NCBI GenBank assembly: GCA_900542965.1 | Contig: UQPY01000036.1 | Coordinates: forward strand, 1 to 18,698 | DNA: 18,698 nt | From: an uncultured Collinsella sp. | GTDB taxonomy: Bacteria; Actinomycetota; Coriobacteriia; Coriobacteriales; Coriobacteriaceae | Direction of reading: 5' to 3' | Part shown: in pieces, positions 8,391 through 14,965 of the stretch | Numbering within the stretch: the stretch's first letter is position 1 | Layout: every line of letters starts with the position of its first letter | Notes under the pieces: generated by a model | Databases searched by the model: none | What the model saw: only the letters and a program-made list of their open reading frames with translations | What the model was told of the DNA's origin: nothing | Made by a program: the position numbers and the translations under genes

Positions 8391-8756
8391 ATGCGCTTTA
8401 TGCTTAACTGGCTCTTTACCTCGATCGCCATTGCGATTGCCACGTTCCTCGTTCCCGGCATCCAGCCCTTCGGTTTTGCCGAGGCCTGGGTCTGTTTCGC
8501 CTTCGTGGGACTGTTCCTCAACATCGTCGATTCGCTCGTCAAGCCGTTCCTGACGGTCATCTCGCTGCCGCTCACGATCATTACGCTGGGTATTTTTCAG
8601 CTTGTAGTCAACAGCTTTATGCTGGAGCTCGCCAGCTACCTGTCGGTCAACCTGTTGGGCGTCGGTATCTCCATCGCCGGCTTTGGCTCGGCCTTTATGG
8701 GCAGCATCCTAGTGTCCATCATGCGCAGCATCCTCGATAGTATTGCCGAAGAGTAG
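8391..8756 (+). CDS. Phage holin family IV / YvlD-like membrane protein
   Basis: A 121-residue integral membrane protein with four predicted hydrophobic helices (about residues 5-22, 30-50, 55-77 and 88-112). The loop and third helix, VKPFLTVISLPLTIITLGIF followed by VVNSFML, carry the signature of the four-helix phage holin superfamily IV (PF04020), which includes Bacillus YvlD. Despite the name, chromosomal members are not lysis proteins of a resident phage and no phage gene is nearby; a role in envelope stress is suspected for YvlD relatives but unproven. The frame extends upstream to 8256, but ATG 8391 is preferred because AAAGGA lies 8 bases before it and the hydrophobic protein starts there. 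Confidence 0.87.
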   Translation: MRFMLNWLFTSIAIAIATFLVPGIQPFGFAEAWVCFAFVGLFLNIVDSLVKPFLTVISLPLTIITLGIFQLVVNSFMLELASYLSVNLLGVGISIAGFGSAFMGSILVSIMRSILDSIAEE

Positions 8757-8792
8757 AACGCCCCCGACACGCAAACGCATCGGACCAAATCA

Positions 8793-8823
8793 AAGGCCGC
8801 CCATCGCAAAAATGGGCGGCCTT
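8793..8823. terminator. Bidirectional intrinsic terminator
   Basis: A perfect 12-bp stem, AAGGCCGCCCAT with ATGGGCGGCCTT around a 7-base loop, between the convergent holin-like and rrf2 genes. It is followed rightward by CTTATTT and leftward by TTTGATTT, so it can serve both. Confidence 0.9.
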
Positions 8824-8893
8824 CTTATTTGCCAAGTCTCAGAGGGCAAGAAAATCTACCATTTCCACCCCGTCCCCACATGGCAGGCGTGGG

Positions 8894-9322
8894 TTAGATG
8901 ACATAGTCGTAGCCATGGTTGGGAGCGACAAGTTGATCGAGCGTCACGCCGTCGAGGTAATCGTTGATGAGCTTGTCCAGGTTCTTCCACACGTCGAGCG
9001 TGGGGCACTCATCAGATCGCGAGCAACCCTTGCAGTCGCCATCCAGACAGGCGACCGGCGCCAGGCTGCCCTCGGTCAGGCGCAAGATCTCGCCCACCGT
9101 GTACTGCTCGGGCGGGCGTGTGAGCACATAGCCGCCGCCCTTGCCACGCATGCCCGAAAGCATGTTGGCGCGCACGAGCGTAGCCAAGATGTTCTCGAGA
9201 TATTTCTCGGAAATCCCCTGTCGCGCCGCGATCTCTTTGAGCGGGATGCGACCGGCCGCCTGGTGCTCGGCCAGATCGACCATAACGCGCAGGGCGTACC
9301 TGCCCTTAGTAGAAACCAACAT
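8894..9322 (-). CDS. Rrf2 family transcriptional regulator, IscR-like cysteines
   Basis: A 142-residue Rrf2-type repressor: winged helix at the N-terminus (MLVSTKGRYALRVMVDLAEH, ISEKYLENILATLVRANML, and the wing GMRGKGGGYVL), then a dimerisation helix. Residues 92-106 contain Cys92, Cys97, Cys100 and Cys106 before LDVW, at the place where E. coli IscR binds its [2Fe-2S] cluster with three cysteines and His107. The spacing differs and the His position reads Leu109, so any cluster would be ligated differently. Divergence from cysK suggests control of cysteine synthesis, like Bacillus CymR, but CymR lacks these cysteines. It may instead control Fe-S assembly genes elsewhere. The start is fixed by the conserved N-terminus; the upstream GAAAGG is a weak binding site. 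Confidence 0.9.
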   Translation of the reverse strand: MLVSTKGRYALRVMVDLAEHQAAGRIPLKEIAARQGISEKYLENILATLVRANMLSGMRGKGGGYVLTRPPEQYTVGEILRLTEGSLAPVACLDGDCKGCSRSDECPTLDVWKNLDKLINDYLDGVTLDQLVAPNHGYDYVI

Positions 9323-9358
9323 ATATATTGCTGCCTTTCGGTCTTTTAGTCCGTTGAA

Positions 9359-9394
9359 ATTCTAGCCGAAAAAATGGGTTTGAAAATACCCGTT
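9359..9394 (-). promoter_or_regulatory. Candidate rrf2 promoter with overlapping inverted repeat
   Basis: On the minus strand, TTTTCA (9381-9386) and TAGAAT (9359-9364) are 16 bases apart. An inverted repeat, AATGGGT and ACCCGTT (9373-9394, one mismatch in each arm pair), covers the -35 box. This is where an autoregulating Rrf2 protein could bind. Confidence 0.45.
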
Positions 9395-9439
9395 CCGGTC
9401 AAGATGGTTAATCGACTCGTAATAATCTTCTATTTCCTA

Positions 9440-9468
9440 TTGCATTACTAGGCTTTAGTGTCTACTAT
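9440..9468 (+). promoter_or_regulatory. cysK promoter
   Basis: TTGCAT (9440-9445) and TACTAT (9463-9468) with an ideal 17-base spacer. The transcript would start near 9475 and have a leader of about 100 bases. Confidence 0.7.
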
Positions 9469-9525
9469 GCTTGCCAACAGCTAAACGAACAACCTATAAG
9501 GTTTATGGGTTTGGCTGCTAGACAC

Positions 9526-9543
9526 GCCGTAAAACCATACGGC
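9526..9543 (+). promoter_or_regulatory. Hairpin in the cysK leader
   Basis: GCCGTA (9526-9531) and TACGGC (9538-9543) form a 6-bp perfect stem with a 6-base loop, about 32 bases before the cysK start. There is no T-run. It may be an RNA hairpin or a protein site; I do not recognise a T-box or SAM riboswitch here. Confidence 0.35.
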
Positions 9544-9575
9544 AACCAGCAACTTGAACACTTTGGAGGTTCACC

Positions 9576-10514
9576 ATGAGCAAGGTTTACACGTCCATCG
9601 ATCAGCTTATCGGCCACACCCCGCTTCTGGAGCTCACCCACTTTGAGGCCGACGAGGACCTCAAGGCTCGCGTGCTCGTCAAACTGGAATACTTCAACCC
9701 CGCCGGATCCGTTAAAGACCGCGTCGCCAAGAACATGATTGACGAGGCCGAGAAGGCCGGCAAGCTCGTGCGCGGCGGCGACTACACCATCATCGAGCCC
9801 ACGAGCGGCAACACCGGCGTCGGCATCGCCTCGGTGGCGGCCGCCCGCGGCTACAAGGTGATCATCACCATGCCCGAGACCATGTCCGTCGAGCGCCGCA
9901 AGCTGATGCAAGCATACGGTGCGCAGCTCGTGCTCACCGACGGCTCCAAGGGCATGAAGGGCGCTATCGCCAAGGCCGAGGAGCTGCAGAAGGAGACTCC
10001 CAACAGCATCATCGCCGGCCAGTTTGTGAACCCCGCCAACCCGGCCATTCACAAGGCCACGACCGGCCCCGAGATCTGGGACGACACCGACGGCCAGGTC
10101 GACATTTTCGTCGCCGGCGTTGGCACCGGCGGTACCGTGACCGGCGTGGGCGAATTCCTCAAGGAGCAGAACCCCGAGATTCAGGTCGTCGCCGTTGAGC
10201 CCGCCACCTCACCGGTGCTCTCTAAGGGCCAGGCCGGCCCGCACAAGATCCAGGGCATCGGTGCCGGCTTTGTGCCCGACGTCCTCGACACCCAGGTCTA
10301 CGACGAGATCATCCCCGTCGAGAACGACGACGCCTTTGCCACCGGCCGCGCCGTGGGCCACAAGGAGGGCGTGCTCGTGGGCATTTCGTCCGGTGCCGCC
10401 GTGTGGGCCGCACTGCAACTGGCCAAGCGCCCCGAGAACGAGGGCAAGACCATCGTGGCCCTGCTTGCCGACACCGGCGAGCGCTACCTGTCCACGGCGC
10501 TCTTCCAGGACTAA
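9576..10514 (+). CDS. cysK: Cysteine synthase A (O-acetylserine sulfhydrylase)
   Basis: A 312-residue cytosolic PLP enzyme that makes L-cysteine from O-acetylserine and sulfide. Key residues are in place: the PLP lysine Lys47 in NPAGSVKDR, the substrate loop TSGNTG at 76-81, the phosphate-binding loop GTGGT at 183-187, and Ser271 in GISSGA, which contacts the cofactor nitrogen. Length and motifs match CysK rather than cystathionine beta-synthase, since there is no C-terminal CBS domain. The ATG has a strong TTTGGAGGTTCACC site before it. It has its own promoter and is divergent from the Rrf2 regulator, the likely controller. No cysE is in this window. Confidence 0.95.
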   Translation: MSKVYTSIDQLIGHTPLLELTHFEADEDLKARVLVKLEYFNPAGSVKDRVAKNMIDEAEKAGKLVRGGDYTIIEPTSGNTGVGIASVAAARGYKVIITMPETMSVERRKLMQAYGAQLVLTDGSKGMKGAIAKAEELQKETPNSIIAGQFVNPANPAIHKATTGPEIWDDTDGQVDIFVAGVGTGGTVTGVGEFLKEQNPEIQVVAVEPATSPVLSKGQAGPHKIQGIGAGFVPDVLDTQVYDEIIPVENDDAFATGRAVGHKEGVLVGISSGAAVWAALQLAKRPENEGKTIVALLADTGERYLSTALFQD

Positions 10515-10614
10515 GGGCCCGTCACTTGTCGATAGGCCCAAGGCACGCCGGTCTACCCTCTCTTCTGGCCGCCTGAGCCCATCTCGTTAGGGTGTCCCAC
10601 ACGACGCCCGAACT

Positions 10615-10623
10615 TGCTACAAT
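10615..10623 (+). promoter_or_regulatory. Extended -10 promoter before mnmA
   Basis: TGC followed by TACAAT makes an extended -10 element; no good -35 is visible. Transcription would start near 10630, inside the first arm of the hairpin that follows. Confidence 0.45.
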
Positions 10624-10627
10624 GTCT

Positions 10628-10666
10628 GCGGCGCGGAACCAGCCTCCCGCGCCGCTTTTCTTTTTT
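10628..10666 (+). terminator. Intrinsic terminator of cysK, overlapping the mnmA start region
   Basis: GCGGCGCGG (10628-10636) and CCGCGCCGC (10647-10655), a perfect 9-bp GC stem with a 10-base loop, then TTTTCTTTTTT. It ends cysK transcripts. An mnmA transcript starting near 10630 would lack part of the first arm and might escape it. Confidence 0.85.
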
Positions 10667-10695
10667 GGCCACATGCCACCAAGGAGAACCTCCCC

Positions 10696-11796
10696 ATGCA
10701 CAACAAGCGCGTGCTCGTCGCCATGAGCGGCGGCGTCGATTCCAGCGTGACCGCGTACCTGCTCAAAAGCCAGGGCTACGAATGCGTCGGTGCCACCATG
10801 CGCCTCACCTGCCCCGCACCCGACCCCGCCACGGGCATGAGTAAGGTCGGCCGCGACATCGCCGACGCGAAGGCGGTCGCCGAGCGTCTGGGGATACCCC
10901 ATCATGTGCTCGACCTGCAGCAGACCTTCGACCGCAGTGTTATCGAGCGCTTTGTGAACGCCTACCAGGAGGGGCTGACGCCCAACCCGTGCATTATCTG
11001 CAACCGCCACATTAAGTTTGGCGCACTGCTCGATGCGGCGCTGGACATGGGCTGCGACTACATCGCAACGGGACATTACGCCAAAACAAGCCAGGCGGCA
11101 GACGGCACCTGGCAGCTACATCGCGGCGAGGACCCCAAAAAGGACCAAAGCTACTTTTTGTATTCACTTACGCAGGAGCGCCTGGCGCACACGATCTTTC
11201 CGCTGGCTGGCCTGGACAAAGAGCGCGACGTGCGCCGCATAGCCGCCGAGCAGGGCTTTACCAACGCCCAGAAGGCCGAAAGCGAGGACATCTGCTTTAT
11301 CGCGGACGGTGACTACGCAGGCTATATCGAGCGCCGCTGCGGACATGCCGCTGCACCGGGCGACATTGTGTGGCGCGACGGCAGCGTGGTCGGGCACCAC
11401 AACGGCGCGCTGCGCTACACCATCGGCCAGCGCAAGGGCCTGGGCGTCGCGATGGCGCATCCCGTGTATGTGACGGGCGTCGACGCCGCCAACAACACCG
11501 TGCATCTGGGTGAGGCCGAGGACCTGACCGCCGCTGCCCTCACGGCCGATGAGTGGATCTGGAGCGCGCCGGACGCACGCATGGAGGCGGAGCTCGACGC
11601 CGGCGGCATTCGCGTAGGTGCCAAGTACCGCTACCGTCAAAAGGACCAGGCAGCGACCCTTACGCGTGACGCCGACGGACAAATGCTGCTAACTTTTGAC
11701 GAGCCGCAACGAGCCATCGCCCCCGGCCAAGCCGTCGTCGTCTATCGCGGCGACATCGTCCTGGGTGGCGGTACGGTGACCGGCGCACTTAAGTAG
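10696..11796 (+). CDS. mnmA: tRNA 2-thiouridine(34) synthase MnmA
   Basis: A 366-residue cytosolic enzyme that thiolates uridine 34 in the wobble position of tRNA-Lys, -Glu and -Gln. The N-terminal PP-loop for ATP is SGGVDSS at residues 11-17. The catalytic pair is Cys102 (in NPCIICN, residues 97-103) and Cys200 (in SEDICFI). Cys99 sits where E. coli has the Asp of NPD, giving a CxxC; Firmicute relatives commonly share this. The C-terminal tRNA-binding and beta-barrel parts are intact (YTIGQRKGLG; AIAPGQAVVVY). The ATG at 10696 has AAGGAG 10 to 15 bases upstream. The sulfur ultimately comes from cysteine, so its place behind cysK is functionally sensible. It ends only 8 bases before the convergent HTH-kinase gene. 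Confidence 0.95.
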   Translation: MHNKRVLVAMSGGVDSSVTAYLLKSQGYECVGATMRLTCPAPDPATGMSKVGRDIADAKAVAERLGIPHHVLDLQQTFDRSVIERFVNAYQEGLTPNPCIICNRHIKFGALLDAALDMGCDYIATGHYAKTSQAADGTWQLHRGEDPKKDQSYFLYSLTQERLAHTIFPLAGLDKERDVRRIAAEQGFTNAQKAESEDICFIADGDYAGYIERRCGHAAAPGDIVWRDGSVVGHHNGALRYTIGQRKGLGVAMAHPVYVTGVDAANNTVHLGEAEDLTAAALTADEWIWSAPDARMEAELDAGGIRVGAKYRYRQKDQAATLTRDADGQMLLTFDEPQRAIAPGQAVVVYRGDIVLGGGTVTGALK

Positions 11797-11804
11797 CCGC
11801 AGGT

Positions 11805-13178
11805 TTATCGCTGCACGTGTCGAAGCACCTCAACAGCGGCACTAACCTCGATTACGCGACGCTCGAGGCCGCGGCAAATGGCCTCGAGTCGACCCTCCGC
11901 CGTCGCCCATTCGCTCTGCGAAAGAATCTCGATCGCCTCATCAACAAATCCGTTGAGCCGCGATGGATCGAACCAATCGACCGAGTCCGCAAGCGCCAGC
12001 TGGACGGAAGGGTCGGGCCCAAACGGCTTAGCGGAAAACCCAAACTCCCCAGCTGCGAGCACGGCAGTTGATACGTTGTACCACAGGCAGTTGCCGCTAT
12101 CGAACAGCGGGGCAGGCCTTATCTCCAGGGTGTCGACATTGCGGATGATGCCGAAGTTTCGCCAATGGCGGTCGCTGTTGGCCAAAAGGGCATCGCAGAC
12201 AATCATCTGCGACATAGACCTTCTCACGGCAGCCTCGTCTGCTCCATGCTTACCAAGGAAGCGGCAGTACCGGTCGTACGTCGAGTTTCCCCGCTGGCTA
12301 CCAAGTGCGCCCTTAACGGAAACAGCCGGAACGTATTCCTCGCGGCCGTCAAGAAAGTCGTCGCACAGACACACAGGGCCATCGAACATCCGCTCAACCG
12401 TATAAGGAACAAACTCGCCCTCCGACAGCAAGCGACGATGCAGGGCCGTTGCAACCGCCTCGTTAAAGGGCCGTTGGTCGTCCATGCCGCACCCCTTGAC
12501 CAGAACGCGAACACCGTTGCGAATCATCCACGATTTAGGAAGCTCGCCCTCGGATGTGTTGTCGGGATTTTTAAGACCGATGCCTTCCAGCCAACCCGAA
12601 CGCTCTTCGGACGCCGATCGCTCAAAATCGTTCTCGAAGTAATTGAGGTTTCGCCATTCGAACCCGTCGCATTCTGCCGGCCGCAGCCAATAACAATCCG
12701 AAAGTGATAGGCCCAGGCACCGAACCGGAACCTCAACGCCGTTAGCAATCCCCAGCTCGCGGTAGCGCGAAATAAGCCCAGGGCGAACATCGGGCACCGA
12801 CCGATGGCTCCACCACACGTTGAGCTCCCGTTTATTCACCGTAGGAGAAGAGCTCGAGCACGTGCCAAACGGCATCCTCTGCGCATCGAGTACCTCGGCG
12901 ATTTCGAAGGGAAACTCACGCGTCGGATCAAATGAGACACGCGCAACCTCGTAATCGGCGGACATCAGCGTAAACTTGCGCCCCACATCGGCCGCAGGAC
13001 GGCGTCCACGTTTGCGGACCTTTTGATAAGCGACCGCGGAATTGTACTCGACCATCTTCCGTCCGCCCACAATATCGCACGCGAGCGTTCCCGATGCGGC
13101 AAGTTGAGATATGCGGGCTTTCGTAACGCCCAGCAGGCGGGCAGCATCACCCATAGACAAGTACTCAGACGTATCCAT
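11805..13178 (-). CDS. HTH domain fused to a HipA-like kinase
   Basis: A 457-residue two-part protein. Residues 1-50 (SMGDAARLLGVTKARISQLA, then GRKMVEYNSAVAYQKV) form a MerR/excisionase-type helix-turn-helix. After a basic linker comes a HipA-like protein kinase fold: Lys228 in RVLVKG as the ATP lysine, a Glu in FNEAV, the catalytic loop NSDRHWRNFG with Asp336, and the metal-binding PLFDSGN with Asp360. HipA kinases are usually toxins that phosphorylate tRNA synthetases or other targets, paired with a separate HipB repressor. Here the DNA-binding part is in the same chain and no hipB gene is adjacent. The frame opens at 13190, but ATG 13178 is preferred because GAGGTGAT lies 7 bases upstream. 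Target and biological role are unknown. Confidence 0.75.
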   Translation of the reverse strand: MDTSEYLSMGDAARLLGVTKARISQLAASGTLACDIVGGRKMVEYNSAVAYQKVRKRGRRPAADVGRKFTLMSADYEVARVSFDPTREFPFEIAEVLDAQRMPFGTCSSSSPTVNKRELNVWWSHRSVPDVRPGLISRYRELGIANGVEVPVRCLGLSLSDCYWLRPAECDGFEWRNLNYFENDFERSASEERSGWLEGIGLKNPDNTSEGELPKSWMIRNGVRVLVKGCGMDDQRPFNEAVATALHRRLLSEGEFVPYTVERMFDGPVCLCDDFLDGREEYVPAVSVKGALGSQRGNSTYDRYCRFLGKHGADEAAVRRSMSQMIVCDALLANSDRHWRNFGIIRNVDTLEIRPAPLFDSGNCLWYNVSTAVLAAGEFGFSAKPFGPDPSVQLALADSVDWFDPSRLNGFVDEAIEILSQSEWATAEGRLEAICRGLERRVIEVSAAVEVLRHVQR

Positions 13179-13187
13179 ACACCGCAT

Positions 13188-13240
13188 CACCTCGTTAAGT
13201 AATTTAAACGTTTAGTTAATAGATTACATGCATCATAATA
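13188..13240 (-). promoter_or_regulatory. AT-rich promoter region with palindromic operator
   Basis: The perfect 10-bp palindrome TAAACGTTTA (13204-13213) lies about 26 bases before the HTH-kinase start, within an AT-rich run. ATGCAT is a second short palindrome near 13228. The first is well placed for autorepression by the protein's own HTH domain. No -35/-10 pair is clear. Confidence 0.45.
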
Positions 13241-13256
13241 CTAAACAACCCAAAGC

Positions 13257-13283
13257 GAAAAAAGGCCCGAGAAATCGGGCCTT
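13257..13283 (-). terminator. Intrinsic terminator of the M42 peptidase gene
   Basis: A perfect 9-bp stem AAGGCCCGA/TCGGGCCTT with a 4-base loop, followed on the minus strand by TTTTTT. It lies about 34 bases past the M42 stop codon. Confidence 0.9.
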
Positions 13284-13316
13284 AGCGATTGGTCAGCCGA
13301 GTCGCAAGCTACTCCC

Positions 13317-14360
13317 CTAGCGCTGAACGTAGGCGCGAACCAGCTCGTAGGTGTTGCGCACGCCGTCGATGTGGCTGCGCTCGTAGTTGTGGCTCGCGTA
13401 CACGCCGGGGCCGATCAGACCATGGCGAATGTCGTAGCCGGCCGAGAGCGTGGCCTCGACGTCGGAGCCATAGTGCGGGTACACATCGATGGCGTAATCG
13501 AGCTCCAGCTCGCGCGCGATGTTGGACAGCGTGGTTACCAGGTCGTAGTTGTACGGACCGCCCGAATCCTTGGCGCAAATCGAAACCATGCGCTCGGTGC
13601 AGCCCAGGTCGTCGCCCACGCAGCCCATGTCCACGCTGATCATCTCGCGCGTGTCGGCCGGCACAAAGGCGCCGCCGTGACCGACCTCCTCGTACACCGT
13701 AAAGAGCAGCGACACCTTGCGCGAAAGCGACACCTCGCCGTCAGCAACGGCGCGGGCCAGACCCAGCAGAATCGACGCGGACAGCTTGTCGTCAAGGAAG
13801 CGACTCTTGATGTAGCCGCTCTCCGTCACCGTGGTGCGCGGGTCCATAGCGATGATGTCGCCGGTCTGAATACCCAGCTCGAGCACATCGTCCTTGCTGT
13901 CAACGTTCTCGTCGAGCAGGATTTCCATGTTCTTCTCGATGGTCTTGACCGGCTCATCGGCCACATGCGCCGAAGGCTCGGTATTGAGGACCACGCCCGT
14001 GTAGACATTACCGTCACGCGTGTAGACTGTGCAGTTCTCGCCATCGGCCGTAGACCACTGGTGCCCACCAAGCGTCGTGGGACGCAGGCGGCCATTGTCC
14101 TTAATGGAACGCACCATGGCGCCCAGGGTATCGACATGGCTCGCCAGTACGAGCGGCTCACCCTCACCACCAAGCTCAACGAGCACGTTGCCTTTATTGG
14201 AGCGCTCGGGCCCAAAGCCCATATCGCGCAACGTTTCCATTAGATAATCAGTCGCCGCACGGGTATAGCCCGTAGGCGAAGCAATAGAAGTCAGCGTCTT
14301 AAGCTGTCCCGCGATATAGGAGAGCGTCTCCTCTAGAGAAGCATCGATTACAGAAGCCAT
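13317..14360 (-). CDS. M42 family metallo-aminopeptidase
   Basis: A 347-residue cytosolic peptidase of the M42 family (glutamyl/leucyl aminopeptidase, FrvX/TET group), which forms large cages that trim peptides from their N-termini. The two-metal site is complete: His75 in ASHVDT, Asp190 in SRFLDDKLSA, Glu224 and Glu225 in VYEEVGHGG (catalytic base and ligand), Asp244 in SVDMG, and His324 in the terminal SHNYE motif. An inserted lid domain spans about residues 83-170. The frame opens at 14378; ATG 14360 is preferred because GGAAGGA ends 5 bases upstream. The exact substrate preference cannot be told from sequence. It stands alone, with its own terminator. Confidence 0.9.
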   Translation of the reverse strand: MASVIDASLEETLSYIAGQLKTLTSIASPTGYTRAATDYLMETLRDMGFGPERSNKGNVLVELGGEGEPLVLASHVDTLGAMVRSIKDNGRLRPTTLGGHQWSTADGENCTVYTRDGNVYTGVVLNTEPSAHVADEPVKTIEKNMEILLDENVDSKDDVLELGIQTGDIIAMDPRTTVTESGYIKSRFLDDKLSASILLGLARAVADGEVSLSRKVSLLFTVYEEVGHGGAFVPADTREMISVDMGCVGDDLGCTERMVSICAKDSGGPYNYDLVTTLSNIARELELDYAIDVYPHYGSDVEATLSAGYDIRHGLIGPGVYASHNYERSHIDGVRNTYELVRAYVQR

Positions 14361-14965
14361 GTGCATCCTTCCAAGCAAAACTAAGACCGAGTCCCGATTT
14401 TAACCGTTCTGCACGCGCAAGGCTCTGGGAGCCGAGCCACCTCCAGACGTCCTCCCGCCGATTTTACGCACGCGCACGGCTTACAATCCCAATCTTGCAT
14501 AAATCCTATCGGTATCTGCATAGAAATGAGGAATCTTTTTGCTTCGTCTCAGGGTACCCCACCTTGGGCCGTGCAAAAAACGAAGTATTCAGCACCGTGG
14601 GCCCCAACGGCCCCATCGCGAACGACAAAACGACACGGTTACAGCAGTGTTGCAGGTCGTCGCCAAGCAAAAACTCAGTAACAACCCCCTCCACTCATCG
14701 ATAGCCCGCCCACAATGGCTGTCGATGGGCGCCTGCGGACCACTACGGGCCATTCAAAACGTTATGCATTCTTAAGAGCTTGCTGAATACTCCCAAAAAA
14801 TGCACGCTGGGAAGTGCACCACCTATCCGCAGCGGGCAGCATGCCTTGGTTTTGCCCATCTCGGGGCATCGACGAGGCACAAAAAGCCCCGCCGCGCGTA
14901 GCGCGGCGGGGCCAGCGGCAAGTCAAAAGACCATACGCCTACAGGCGAAAGAACACCAAACTAGG
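14361..14965. other. 605-base gene-poor region with structured segments
   Basis: I see no convincing gene between the M42 and fucO genes. Contents: two direct TGCATA repeats exactly 21 bases apart (14496-14501, 14517-14522); the palindrome GGGTACCC (14552-14559); a GGGCC/GGCCC stem (14599-14613); the duplicated motif ACGACAAAACGACA near 14631-14636; TGCAC/GTGCA near 14811-14828; and the fucO terminator. A 62-codon minus-strand frame (14506-14694) is open but has no ribosome binding site or known family. It may be an intergenic repeat or structured RNA of this genus, which I cannot test here. Confidence 0.4.
14880..14912 (-). terminator. Intrinsic terminator of fucO
   Basis: A perfect 12-bp stem, GCCCCGCCGCGC with GCGCGGCGGGGC around a GTA loop, followed on the minus strand by TTTTT. 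It lies about 54 bases past the fucO stop. Confidence 0.92.

Noticed and set aside
8391..8756. Evidence of a prophage because of the holin-like protein
   Set aside because: The family includes many chromosomal YvlD-type proteins, and no other phage gene is present.
9475..9575. T-box or SAM riboswitch in the cysK leader
   Set aside because: The leader is only about 100 bases and shows one small hairpin without a T-run; the T-box core motif and the kink-turn features of SAM riboswitches are not visible.
14506..14694. 62-codon minus-strand frame between M42 and fucO
   Set aside because: No ribosome binding site or known domain. It may be part of a repeat or RNA, so it is reported as a region rather than a gene.
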